Assembly: GCF_048544455.1 (NCBI RefSeq)
Contig: NC_133538.1
Span: 21,438,469 to 21,502,468 of the forward strand
Direction of reading: 5' to 3'
DNA length: 64,000 nucleotides
Origin: Silene latifolia
Lineage: Eukaryota > Streptophyta > Magnoliopsida > Caryophyllales > Caryophyllaceae
The position numbers and the translations under genes are program-made. Under the pieces are notes generated by a model. It was not told where the DNA came from. It saw only the letters and a program-made list of their open reading frames with translations, and did no database searches. Below are positions 55,709-64,000 of this stretch, in pieces. Numbering within the stretch: the stretch's first letter is position 1; the number at the start of each line of letters is the position of its first letter.

Positions 55709-58700
55709 TTGATAAGAATCGGGATAAAGGTAGAAGATGACGTCCGAATGGCAGAAGCTGAGAAGCCAAAAGGATACCAAGGGGCCTCGTCATCTAAAGC
55801 AAAAGCACCGGGAACGTCCCACTTTGTTGAAACTGTCAATCTCTTAGATGGACAGTCAAAAAGGCCTCCACGCCAAGCTCCGAGGGCATTCACCGATATC
55901 GGGTGCACTTACGCATACGCTCTCCAAAGGCTCATGGCCCAGGGAAAGTTGAAGCCCATCGGTCCAACTCCGGATCCACCTGCTGAACAACAAGGCAAAT
56001 GGTACAAATCGAATGCCTACTGTGCCTTTCATCAAGGGAAGGGACACGATACTGAAAGGTGCTTTAGACTAAAGCATGAAATTCAAGACATGATTGAGAA
56101 CGGAACGCTCCCAATCCCGGCCATAAAACCCAATAACGTCACCAACCCCTTTGGGGACCACACTAACTTTGTCTCTACCGAAGATAGTGTTGATTACTCT
56201 CATTTGATTCGCCCGTGTCGTCTAAGAGGGGTTTTCATCGGAAGAATATTCGTGGATTGCTCCAAGTTCCTACCAAGCTCGAGAAATGAGATTACATTCG
56301 GGGATTTTGTTGTCGATTGTACTCCTTGCATACTCCGAAGCGGCAATGAAGTTAATGGCGTTTGGGCTGATGACGAAGATGATGTTTACCTCGTCAAAGG
56401 TGCGACAATTCCTCACACCCAAGAAGAAATCTTAAAGGTGAGCCAAGATGCCCTAGAGTCAAACCATTTGACTAGATCAGGGCGCCCGTATCGTGTGGAG
56501 AAAGCTAAGGATATCCCGAGCAAGACACCTCTCAAAGAGCCGGCAGTGGTCGAAGTTCTTGGTGAAGGGTCGACCTCCGAGGCTTCTCTCATCAAGCAAC
56601 TCCAAAAGACTAAGGCCGACGTGTCTATCTGGCAACTTATCTTGAGCTCTTTCGAACATCGTCAAGCTTTGTTGCAAGCTTTAATGAACATGACCGTGTC
56701 GTCAAATACTACTTCTGCTGACATGGTCACTCACATCGCCCAGAATCGGCCACAGATTACCAACGCCGTGACATTTTTCGACGAAGATCTACCACCGTTC
56801 GGGCCCCGACATAACCTGGCCCTCTATTTTGCTACCGTGTGTCTCAACAATCATATCCCTATGACCTTGGTTGACGACGTATCGGCTGTCAACGTACTCC
56901 CTTTGAAAACAGCGCATATTCTGGGCCTGGAGAAGAATGACTTCGTTCCCACTACACAGACAGTTCGGGCATTCGATGGCACTGTGCGTCGAGTAAGTAG
57001 ACTCGTCGATCTAGTAGTACAGACCGGGCAAGTGGAAAAGAAAATAAGTTGCCAAGTAATTGACATATGCTCATCCTTCAACTTATTGTTGGGAAGGCCT
57101 TGGATCCATGCTACGAGGGCCGTAACATCAACGCTGCATCGAAAAATCAAGATCCCACTCAATGGCAAAACCGTCACCATTGACGCCACGCCCATTACGG
57201 TGGCGGGGGGGACATTACTTCAAGTAAGGGTCGAAGCTGCCAATGACGCATGTGGTTTCGAGATTGTCAACATGATCGAGCTGAACCCCGAAGCAGAGAA
57301 TATGGATCTATACACGGGAAGTCATGCCTGCGAAGTGATTCTCAAGACTGGGAAGTACTTCGGTTTCTCTTTATATCCTAGGAAGGAGGGTACATTCGAG
57401 TTGAAACCACCAGTAGCCAAAGGAGTAACTTTCGGGCTTGGATATGAGCCCACCGGAAAGATCTCTGGAAAAAGGGGAAGATCGATCGAAGATCGAGATA
57501 TTAAAATGGGACCGTATCACCTAACCCTAAACGGTCACTTCGTGAGAGCTGGGGAAGAACTTCCCTGCATGGATTTCCCCGAACCTATCTTTGACCCAAA
57601 GAAAAACCTTATGGTCCCGGGAATCAAAGTATTCCAAGATTGCTACTACATCCCTGAAGATATTCTAACCGTGATGCCAGTAAGGACTAAACCGGCTCCA
57701 ATAAGCGACGAGAAAGCCATGGGTCTTCTTTTCGGTGACGAGAAGAAATCACTGATAGCAGACGAAGATTTAGTAAGTATGATCCTGAGAAGCGAACGGT
57801 TCGACCCATCTACCCTCATCACCGATGTAGATCCTCTTAGGACTGGCACGGGATGGCGGAAGACGATCAAGTGGACTAATAACAAGGGACTCCTTTTCAA
57901 GTTGACAACGGGAAAAGGAGAGATGTTCAAGCCAGATGACGCTTCCGATACTGAGTCTGAGTCTGAGTCTGAGTCTGAGTCTGAAAGAGGTCCTAAGATT
58001 GAGTCTAAGGAGTCAGATGTTGAAAATACCCCTCCCCTAGCTTTCCCTTCCTATGCACCCTTTCCTAGTGGTGGTATTCCGGGGCCTGTCCCGAATACCC
58101 TTATCTCGCCACTGAGCTCCGACCAGTTGGCTCAAATGTTAGCGCATTTCGTGCAATTTCAAATCAATAATAATATGAACCAGTTTGCTTACGACTTGTC
58201 TCACTTACATTGCAATTCGAACTTTGAAAATGATTGTTTTAATAATGACATTAAGACTGAGGTCGAGGACGAACAGTTGGTCGAAGAAGAAGAGGAAATA
58301 GAACCACCTCTACAGTTGATAAAAGGGTTGGAGGAGTACGAACAGAAAACTTCGGTCATCGAAGATACCGAAACTATCAACATAAGTACAACCTTAGAAC
58401 CGCAGGAGCTTAAAATAGGAACTACTTTAAGTCCCATCGAGAGACAAGGGTTCATTGGTTTGTTGCATGAGTTCAAAGATGTTTTTGCGTGGTCCTACAA
58501 AGACATGTCAGGCATTGACAGAGAAATTGCGGAGCACAGGATCCCAATCAACCTGGGATATAAGCCAGTCAAGCAGAAGCTACGCAAAATACACACGGAT
58601 TGGTCTTTGAAAGTCAAGGAAGAAATCGACAAGCAACTCAAAGCTGGGTTTATCAAGTTGTCAGAATACTCAGACTGGGTGGCTAACGTCGTACACTACG

Positions 58701-58735
58701 CAAATTCTTTGAACGATTGCGCAAGTATAACATGA
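55709..58735 (+). CDS. Gag C-terminus, protease, linker and RT start, third Tat element
   Basis: 1008 codons are open but begin after an in-frame stop, so no true start is present. Order: CAFHQGKGHDTERCF zinc knuckle (about residue 107-121), DYSHLI, VSIWQLILSSFEHRQALLQAL, and a protease with TLVDDVSAVNVLP (Val where the active-site Gly of DDGS is expected). Then come LLLGRPWIHA and the linker, with a Ser-Glu repeat encoded by (TCTGAG)n at about 57953-57982. The last part enters reverse transcriptase (FKDVFAWSYKDMSGI, KLSEYSDWVANVV) and is then cut by a deletion near 58690, ending in an unrelated frame. Confidence 0.9.
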   Translation: MIRIGIKVEDDVRMAEAEKPKGYQGASSSKAKAPGTSHFVETVNLLDGQSKRPPRQAPRAFTDIGCTYAYALQRLMAQGKLKPIGPTPDPPAEQQGKWYKSNAYCAFHQGKGHDTERCFRLKHEIQDMIENGTLPIPAIKPNNVTNPFGDHTNFVSTEDSVDYSHLIRPCRLRGVFIGRIFVDCSKFLPSSRNEITFGDFVVDCTPCILRSGNEVNGVWADDEDDVYLVKGATIPHTQEEILKVSQDALESNHLTRSGRPYRVEKAKDIPSKTPLKEPAVVEVLGEGSTSEASLIKQLQKTKADVSIWQLILSSFEHRQALLQALMNMTVSSNTTSADMVTHIAQNRPQITNAVTFFDEDLPPFGPRHNLALYFATVCLNNHIPMTLVDDVSAVNVLPLKTAHILGLEKNDFVPTTQTVRAFDGTVRRVSRLVDLVVQTGQVEKKISCQVIDICSSFNLLLGRPWIHATRAVTSTLHRKIKIPLNGKTVTIDATPITVAGGTLLQVRVEAANDACGFEIVNMIELNPEAENMDLYTGSHACEVILKTGKYFGFSLYPRKEGTFELKPPVAKGVTFGLGYEPTGKISGKRGRSIEDRDIKMGPYHLTLNGHFVRAGEELPCMDFPEPIFDPKKNLMVPGIKVFQDCYYIPEDILTVMPVRTKPAPISDEKAMGLLFGDEKKSLIADEDLVSMILRSERFDPSTLITDVDPLRTGTGWRKTIKWTNNKGLLFKLTTGKGEMFKPDDASDTESESESESESERGPKIESKESDVENTPPLAFPSYAPFPSGGIPGPVPNTLISPLSSDQLAQMLAHFVQFQINNNMNQFAYDLSHLHCNSNFENDCFNNDIKTEVEDEQLVEEEEEIEPPLQLIKGLEEYEQKTSVIEDTETINISTTLEPQELKIGTTLSPIERQGFIGLLHEFKDVFAWSYKDMSGIDREIAEHRIPINLGYKPVKQKLRKIHTDWSLKVKEEIDKQLKAGFIKLSEYSDWVANVVHYANSLNDCASIT

Positions 58736-59256
58736 GATTGAATCCACAAAAGTGCGCATTCGGAGTCACATCCGGCAAACAGTTGGGTCACATCGTTAGC
58801 CACCGTGGCATCGAGGTGGACCCATCAAAAATCAAGGCCATAATGGAAATGCCTCACCCGAGAACCGAGAAGGAAATTCGGGGTTTCCTAGGAAGAATCC
58901 AGTACATAAGCCGGTTCGTGGCAAGGCTAACTATGATATGCGAGCCAATTTTTAAGAAGTTGAAAGTCGGGGAACACGCCATATGGGATGATCACTGTCA
59001 AGCTGCGTTCAACAAAATCAAAGAAATACTATCTTCCCCTCCTGTGCTCAGCCCGCCAATGGCTGGATCACCGCTTTTGTTGTATCTTACAGTTACAGAT
59101 ACTGCAATGGGAGCGATGCTGGCACAGGTAGTCGATAAAGAGGAATGAGCAATTTACTACATTAGTAAAAAGTTCTTGGAGTATGAAATCAAGTATACTC
59201 AGCTCGAGAAGATATACTTGGCTTTAGTGTAGGCGATAAAGAAGTTAAGACACTAC
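58690..59256 (+). pseudogene. RT remnant and first RNase H, third Tat element
   Basis: Directly after SDWVANVV the sequence resumes at the segment encoding RKFFERLRKYNMRLNPQKCAF-type RT thumb. Compared with the second element roughly 125 codons are missing, including the DFRDLN, MPFGL and YVDD motifs. The thumb, connection (RGFLGRIQYISRF) and start of RNase H (TDTAMGAMLAQVV) follow at 58717-59148. Then come a TGA at 59146-59148 and a TAG near 59230 in LALV*AIKK. Confidence 0.88.
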
Positions 59257-60867
59257 ATGCTTAGTCATAGTGTCTGCATCCACTCGAAGATGGACCCAAT
59301 CAAATACTTGTTTGAAAAACCAGTTCTAAACGGCAGAATGTCGAGATGGACTTTAATGATTTCCGAATTTGATCTAAAATATGTACCGCTAAAAGTGATA
59401 AAGAGAAGGGCGGTTGCGGACTTCCTGGCTGATAACCCGATAGAAGAAACTGAGGTTATAGATACGTGGTCTTTTCCCGACGAAGATATCGTTCATATAG
59501 ACAACGATACGTGGGACCTCTATTTCGATGGAGTATCGAACTACAGGGGATACGGGATAGGAGTTCTACTCATTTCACCAGAAGGTGAACATGTTCCCAT
59601 TTCGATCAAGTTGGACTTTAATGTTACTAATAACGCGGCCGAATACGAAGCGTGCCTACTCGGTTTGCACAGTGCTCTCGAGTTAGGCATCAAAAAGCTT
59701 ATAGTACATGGGTACTCGTCGCGAGTGATCAATAAAGTTGCCGGGACGTGTAAAATCCGAAGCGATAGCCTGGCTCCGTACCAAGCGAAAATAGAGGAAC
59801 TAGAAAAGTTGTTCGCCGATGTCAAATACGTGCACCTCCCCAGAGATGAAAACCAGTCTGCTGATGCACTATCAAAGCTAGCTGCTCTGATCAACATACC
59901 TGATCATATGGATACTATGCCAATATGTGTCGAACGAAGATCATCACCTGCTTACGTTAATGTAATCGGAGACACAGAAGAAACCGAGGCTGAACCTTGG
60001 TATCAAGCTATTCTGAAATTTAAAGAATCGGGGGAGTATCCACCGGACATGGATAACCGCGGAAAGCGCGCTATTCGAATGCTAGCCGCTCAGTTCATTA
60101 GAACCAATGATGGACAGTTGTACAAGAAGACCGCGCAAAATATCCTTCTGCGATGCATAGACCAATCAACTGCAAAAAGAGTCATGGAGGAAGTCCATGA
60201 CGGGGAGTGTGGCCCACACATGAATGCCCATATGCTAGTTCGTAAAATCATGAGATTAGGGTATTATTGGACCACGATGGAGACAGACTATCGCAAATAT
60301 GTCAGACATTGCCATAATTGCCAAATCTTTACGAATGTACAACACGTGCCGCCATCACTGTTATATACTTTGACATCACCATGGCCTTTCTCAACATGGG
60401 GAATCGACATTATCGGAAAGGTCAACCCGTCTGGAACAGGTGGGCATTGTTTCATGCTAGTCGCCATCGATTACTTCACGAAGTGGGTAGAAGTGAAATC
60501 ATATAAAGTGCTACAGGTGAAGCAGGTAGCAAAGTTCATTCAGAATGAAATCATTTGCAGATATGGGGTGCCGCATAAGTTCATTAGCGACCATGGCATT
60601 CACTTCCAGGCTGAAACTGCTGTAATACTTGAAAAGTATAAAATTAAACACCACAAGTCGTCACCTTATCGACCTCAAACAAATGGCGCGGTGGAAGCCG
60701 CTAATAAGACAATCATTGTGATTCTCAGAAAAATGACCGATAATTATCGCGAATGGCCAGAAAAGATACCGTTCGCACTATGGGGATACAGGACGTCTAT
60801 TCGCACAGCCACTGGAGCAACTCCGTTCTATTTGACATATGGGATGGAAGCAGTTCAGCCTGTCTAA
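59257..60867 (+). CDS. second RNase H and integrase, third Tat element
   Basis: 536 codons are open. The tether (SKMDPIKYLFEKPVLNG) leads to archaeal-type RNase H with DLYFDGVSNYRG (Asp) and NNAAEYEACLLGL (Glu), but VHGYSSRVIN has Tyr where the third catalytic Asp is expected. Integrase follows: zinc domain EVHDGECGPHM, LGYYWTTM and CHNCQ; core with GIDIIGKVNP (Asp), ISDHGIHF (Asp) and GAVEAANKT (Glu); then FALWGYRTSIRT. The ORF stops at TAA after GMEAVQPV, where relatives read on, and continues at 60868. The integrase core itself looks intact. Confidence 0.92.
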   Translation: MLSHSVCIHSKMDPIKYLFEKPVLNGRMSRWTLMISEFDLKYVPLKVIKRRAVADFLADNPIEETEVIDTWSFPDEDIVHIDNDTWDLYFDGVSNYRGYGIGVLLISPEGEHVPISIKLDFNVTNNAAEYEACLLGLHSALELGIKKLIVHGYSSRVINKVAGTCKIRSDSLAPYQAKIEELEKLFADVKYVHLPRDENQSADALSKLAALINIPDHMDTMPICVERRSSPAYVNVIGDTEETEAEPWYQAILKFKESGEYPPDMDNRGKRAIRMLAAQFIRTNDGQLYKKTAQNILLRCIDQSTAKRVMEEVHDGECGPHMNAHMLVRKIMRLGYYWTTMETDYRKYVRHCHNCQIFTNVQHVPPSLLYTLTSPWPFSTWGIDIIGKVNPSGTGGHCFMLVAIDYFTKWVEVKSYKVLQVKQVAKFIQNEIICRYGVPHKFISDHGIHFQAETAVILEKYKIKHHKSSPYRPQTNGAVEAANKTIIVILRKMTDNYREWPEKIPFALWGYRTSIRTATGATPFYLTYGMEAVQPV

Positions 60868-61248
60868 TTAGAGGTACCTTCTTTGAGAATCCTGTTAGAA
60901 AGTCAGGTTCCGGAGGCTGACTGGCTGCAGGCTAGGTATGATTCCTTGGTCATGCTCGACGAGCGACGGTTTAATGCGCTACACCATGTTCAACTTTATC
61001 AGAGAAGGATAGAAAGAGCATTTAACAGGAAGGTGAAGCCTCGAGGAATAAAGGATGGGGATTTGGTCCTAAAGTCTGTCCGCGCTTTATTACCAATCGA
61101 CCCGAGAGGGAAATTCAAGCCGAACTGGGCCGGTCCTTACCTGGTAAAGAAAATATTATCGAGAGGCGCAGTCAGACTAACAGATCTAGATGGAAACGAC
61201 TTCGCAAATCCGACGAATTTGGATCAAGTGAAGAAATATTATCCTTAG
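60868..61248 (+). CDS. integrase C-terminal domain, third Tat element
   Basis: It is in frame with the upstream ORF after a single TAA (V*LEVP). It encodes LRILLESQVPEADW, VMLDERRFNALHHVQLYQ, a basic RAFNRKVKPR and PNWAGPYLVKKIL (GPY/F-type motif), and ends VKKYYP-stop. There is no chromodomain. Confidence 0.88.
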   Translation, partial: LEVPSLRILLESQVPEADWLQARYDSLVMLDERRFNALHHVQLYQRRIERAFNRKVKPRGIKDGDLVLKSVRALLPIDPRGKFKPNWAGPYLVKKILSRGAVRLTDLDGNDFANPTNLDQVKKYYP

Positions 61249-61604
61249 AACTCATTCTCAATGTCGTAAAATAAAATTTCGAATTGCAGTGCTTATGAGC
61301 GAGTCTAAGCCGCGGCACTTTTGCTTCGCTGCTTTTTGTGCGTTATAAACTGATAGTTGTAGCGCATTTGTCTTGTGGAACTATGAGCTCGGTTTGATTC
61401 TGTTGACAACAGATACGTAGGAAGCTCTTTATAAGAGTACAACCGACCCTTCCTTTAATAAAATGAAATTTTATGCAGAAACTGGGAATTTTAATAAATA
61501 GTAAGTCTTATTAAAATCTGGCGATGCCCATTATAACCTTCAAAAAGAAGCAAGCAACAAATGATAAGTAGTAGTATTAAATAATAGATTGGAGTCGAAG
61601 GCTC
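61249..61604. other. spacer between convergent integrase and antisense gene
   Basis: This 356-bp spacer holds GATACGTAGGAAGC at 61412-61425, which on the minus strand gives the CCTACGTATC motif seen in the other Tat elements. AATAAAA-type words near 61267 and 61458 could be poly(A) signals. No ORF is seen. Confidence 0.55.
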
Positions 61605-62447
61605 CTACATCTTCCTTTTCCCTTTGCCTTTTGAGTCACGTGACCGAGGCTCCTGCGGAGGAGGGGTGGTCGCGTCCTGTCTAGCATGCTTCTTAGCAGG
61701 GATCATCATTTCCTCCCGAGGGCCCAGCCTATCTTTTACACTCAAGCGAGGGCCAAGTCTTCCTTCCAAGGCTGAGCCCGAGTGTGCCCTTGAACCCAAC
61801 CGTTTCCACACACCTGTCACCTGTGAGTCAATCTTAGAAGTTTTCTCGGTTTTAGCTTCAGGTCCAGATGCAGACGAAAGATCGTTAGCGAAGAAGTCGC
61901 GACTGCTTCTGCCTTTGTCATAATATTTGATGTCGACAAGCTCATCTTTCCGCAGCAAATCCTTGCCTGAGTCAGTTTTCTCATTAAGCCACTTAGTGTA
62001 GGACGGGGATACCCAAGTAGTCTGAGGGCGCGCCGACACGTACCAAAGACGCCTTTGGTGCCACCTTTCGAGCCAATCATCACACATGGAGGAATTTAGT
62101 TCTCTTGCTCGTCCCAGAACGGCCTCACACTTGGGAATTACTTGTCTACGGCCCATTTGACGCAGAACGCGGTCGGGGTAAATGTGAATAGACCGTTCCA
62201 AACCCAGTAGTTGCAAACGTCTGGTCTTATCATCCTCCGAAAGGATAGTAAAAGATTTGAGGCGAAGCCAAGGCATAAACCAGCAAAAGGGGCGACCTCC
62301 TTCTTTTGTCATCTTGTTTCGCCAATAAGCAAGGTCATTTGGATGCTCGTCTTCATACCGCTTAGCACGCATAGTCAGCATACGGGCGAGGTACGAGTTT
62401 GGCTCACGCGGCGGGGCAAAGAGCCAAAATCTCTCACAAAGCCACAC

Positions 62448-62790
62448 CTGCGACAAGGAAAAGGAATCGTGAAAAAAGGAAAAAAGAAAAAAACGAAAAA
62501 AAAAAGAAAAAAATGAAAAAAAAAAGAAAAAAGAAAAGAAAAAAAAACGAAAAACGGAAAAAAAAAGGAAAAAAAGAGAAAAAAAAGAAAAAAAGAAACG
62601 AAAAAGAGACAATACAGCAAAATTGTGGCAGAATACAGCAAAATCGTGGCAGAATACAGCAACATCGGGGGGATACACGGACTGTGTGTAAATCGTGGCA
62701 AAATATAGTAAGTCGTGGCGATAACACGAGAATTCGTGGTAAAAATAAGAAAACAAAGGAAGGCGAAATCAAGAGGATAGATTTTGTTAC
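62448..62790 (-). other. intron of the antisense gene
   Basis: On the minus strand a GTAACA donor follows TTGCAG and a pyrimidine-rich tract ends in TTGTCGCAG before GTGTGGC. Both flanking codons are whole (phase 0, Q|V). The intron contains a TTTTTC-rich tract over about 130 bp and three copies of a roughly 21-bp CCACGATTTTGCTGTATTC-type repeat. It is absent from the homologous ORF at 39832-41290. Confidence 0.75.
62490..62700. repeat. A-rich tract and 21-bp repeats in the intron
   Basis: 62490-62605 is almost pure A with single G or C (pyrimidine-rich on the gene strand). 62617-62700 holds three copies of AAAATCGTGGCAGAATACAGC or near versions. The low complexity creates artificial Lys- or Phe-rich frames. 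Confidence 0.85.
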
Positions 62791-63427
62791 CTGCAACAGA
62801 CGGGAGCATCCCGACCATTCAACATCAGGGTTCGTTTTCTTAGCATCTAAACCCCTAATAGTTTCAGCAAGAATAATCCAGGAAGAATTATGTCCCGTCT
62901 CCATCTGAGACACAATAGACACAATCTTCGCTTGTCCTACGCAAGTTGTCTTGTTCATCCTACCTTCGAAGACATAAAGATGTAACATGATCAATCCAAA
63001 TGCTCTGCGGCAAGATCGGTTGCGAAAAGTCTTTGTTTCGTAAGATGCAAAATTTCCGATGAATAGCAAGAAGGTTGACTTCGTCACCAGTGACTATATC
63101 CTCAGACTCCGCCCTGGAGAGCCCAAGATAGTCTAGATATATTCCACGCCATCCCGAATGAAATTTCGGTATAGCCGGTACGGCCTCAGCATCCCACCCT
63201 TCCGGGGCAGAAAACTCTTCCGGCAAAGGGTAGATCTCCCCCTCAGAAAAAGCAAAGACATGGTTACGAGGGTCCCAATAACTAAGGCAGTGTTCCAACA
63301 AAGCAGGTTGAAGGCGGATCTGACGTAAAGGAAGTAATTGCGCCAGTTGAACGGTCTTTAATTCTTGTCTCTCTGCGACAGTGAAGTCTGTCTCCCATGC
63401 TCGCATAGCACTCACTAGATTATTCAT

Positions 63428-63640
63428 AATAATTTATTTCGTTTGCACCAGTTTGGGAAAGCAGAATAAATTTTGTTTCTTGCAATGCAACTCTCCCTTA
63501 TATATAGAAAGTATAAGAGAAAGGAAACACCTAGGGTGACACCCCTAAGGTACCGTTTTTTTAGCCGTGTGGGCCTTGGGTCACGCGCCTCTTAGGCCCG
63601 CCCCAGTTCGCGCCAGTCTTTAGCACGATACATCGGGTTT
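63428..63640 (-). promoter_or_regulatory. promoter region of the antisense gene
   Basis: On the minus strand a TATATATAAGG box lies at 63498-63506, about 72 bases before the ATG. Upstream are GCCTAAGAGGCGCGTGA (63581-63598) and a looser GCTAAAGACTGGCGCGAA (63607-63624). They match the paired motif upstream of 39832, at a similar distance from the TATA box. Confidence 0.55.
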
Positions 63641-64000
63641 TCGCTCACTCATCGCATTTTGGGTGCGCCAGAATGGCCAATTTACTTTTCTATCCCCATC
63701 AAGTCAATATTTGAATTAAAACCCGTGCACACTTACGGTTTTATTTTCCTTTTTGTTTTGCGGTAGCGGGCTACGCCCACGTGGTTTACGAGTCATACAG
63801 AGTGTCTGAGTCGTATTTCATGCTCACCCATCAAGGTTCGATCTCAAAAATTTCAAAATTCCAAAAACTTTTTACGAATTATGGATAGATGATCCAAGTA
63901 GTGGAATCTTTTCGGGTCGATGACCCCAATCTTTCGAAATTCAAAAATTCAAAATTCAATTTTTGAACAATTCAAACTTCGGGTCGATGGCCCAGTTTTT
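63641..64000. other. end of window, upstream of the antisense gene
   Basis: Noncoding, with TTCAAAATTC-type words and two GGGTCGATGRCCC copies (63916 and 63980). The 3' LTR of the third Tat element should lie beyond; no TGTAGATACCCG start is seen before 64000. Confidence 0.5.

Larger units (their letters stand above)
61605..63427 (-). pseudogene. antisense DUF7745-like gene of the third Tat element, two exons
   Basis: The ATG is at 63425-63427. The first 155 codons (to about 63020) contain LAQLLPLRQIRLQPALLEHCLSYWD, VFAFSEGEIYPLPEEF and YLDYLGLSRAE. A shift near 63020-63060 then moves to the frame CRRAFGLIMLHLYVFEGR ... CSRLLQ. Exon 1 ends at 62791, the intron is 62448-62790 and exon 2 (62447-61605) starts VWLCERFWLF. 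Exon 2 continues with FCWFMPWLRLKSF, LRQMGRRQVIP, TTWVSPSYTKWLN and FFANDLSS, and ends in a basic KGKGKRKM tail. It aligns with 39832-41290 over its whole length. One frameshift aside, it is better preserved than that copy. The function is unknown; it may be a transposon-associated mobile-domain-like protein. Confidence 0.78.
50579..64000 (+). mobile_element. third Tat-lineage element, plus strand, partial in window
   Basis: The order is 5' LTR (3.3 kb), tRNA-Arg-type primer site, 1.1 kb leader, gag, protease, truncated reverse transcriptase, two RNase H domains and integrase (ending 61248), then an antisense DUF7745-like gene (61605-63427). The 3' LTR is not reached. It is related to the second Tat element throughout pol. 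A deletion removes the RT catalytic core, so this copy cannot be autonomous. Confidence 0.9.

Noticed and set aside
62434..62818. Phe-rich and Lys-rich long frames, including the first 100 residues of the frame 61605-62756
   Set aside because: They translate the low-complexity intron tract. The protein-like part starts at the splice acceptor, 62447.

Overview
This window is nuclear DNA from a flowering plant, very probably a eudicot; the species cannot be named from sequence alone. Nearly everything recognisable is transposable-element sequence: Ty3/gypsy LTR retrotransposons of the Tat and Athila lineages, a Cassandra TRIM with 5S-rRNA-derived LTRs, a second gypsy LTR, a copia-like LTR fragment and a CACTA-like end. 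I see no rRNA or tRNA gene, no CRISPR array and no intact host gene.

Layout. (1) 1-1955 and 18913-19433 flank one insertion site. They are AT-rich, and the right part carries ACCGATGTCA-type subterminal repeats ending in a CACTA-like terminus near 19433. (2) 1956-18907 is a complete but dead Tat-lineage element on the minus strand, with TSD ACAGG, LTRs of 667 and 690 bp and a tRNA-Trp-type primer site. Its 8 kb post-integrase region holds a 118-120 bp tandem array and an unclassified 4.1 kb insertion (4091-8226). (3) 19633-25466 plus 37816-38789 is a multi-exon plant mobile domain (PMD) pseudogene on the plus strand. It is split by a Cassandra/gypsy composite (20758-23906, TSD TGGGA) and by a full-length Athila element (25467-37810, TSD ACCTT). 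(4) 39565-49313 is a second Tat element on the minus strand. It carries a DUF7745-like ORF in antisense (39832-41290) with its own TATA box. (5) 49314-50578 is a copia-like LTR fragment inserted in that element's leader. (6) 50579 to the window end is a third Tat element, plus strand, with a 3.3 kb 5' LTR, a tRNA-Arg-type primer site, broken gag-pol, and an antisense DUF7745-like gene (61605-63427) that contains an intron. Its 3' LTR lies beyond the window.

How the parts relate. Each Tat pol runs gag - protease - reverse transcriptase - RNase H - second (archaeal-type) RNase H - integrase. Stop codons, frameshifts, deletions and active-site substitutions show that none of the three is autonomous. 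The Athila element also has a broken gag-pol but nearly identical LTRs, so a defective copy probably moved in trans. The most interesting signals are the antisense ORFs of the Tat elements. They have their own TATA boxes, share a GC-rich upstream motif (CTAA(A)GAGGCGCG, also found above the PMD pseudogene), and one has a phase-0 intron exactly where its relative has none. A CCTACGTA motif also recurs in the same place and orientation in all three Tat elements.

Coordinates of LTR ends with TSDs are exact as read. Element outer limits without a TSD, and exon limits in the pseudogene, are estimates.
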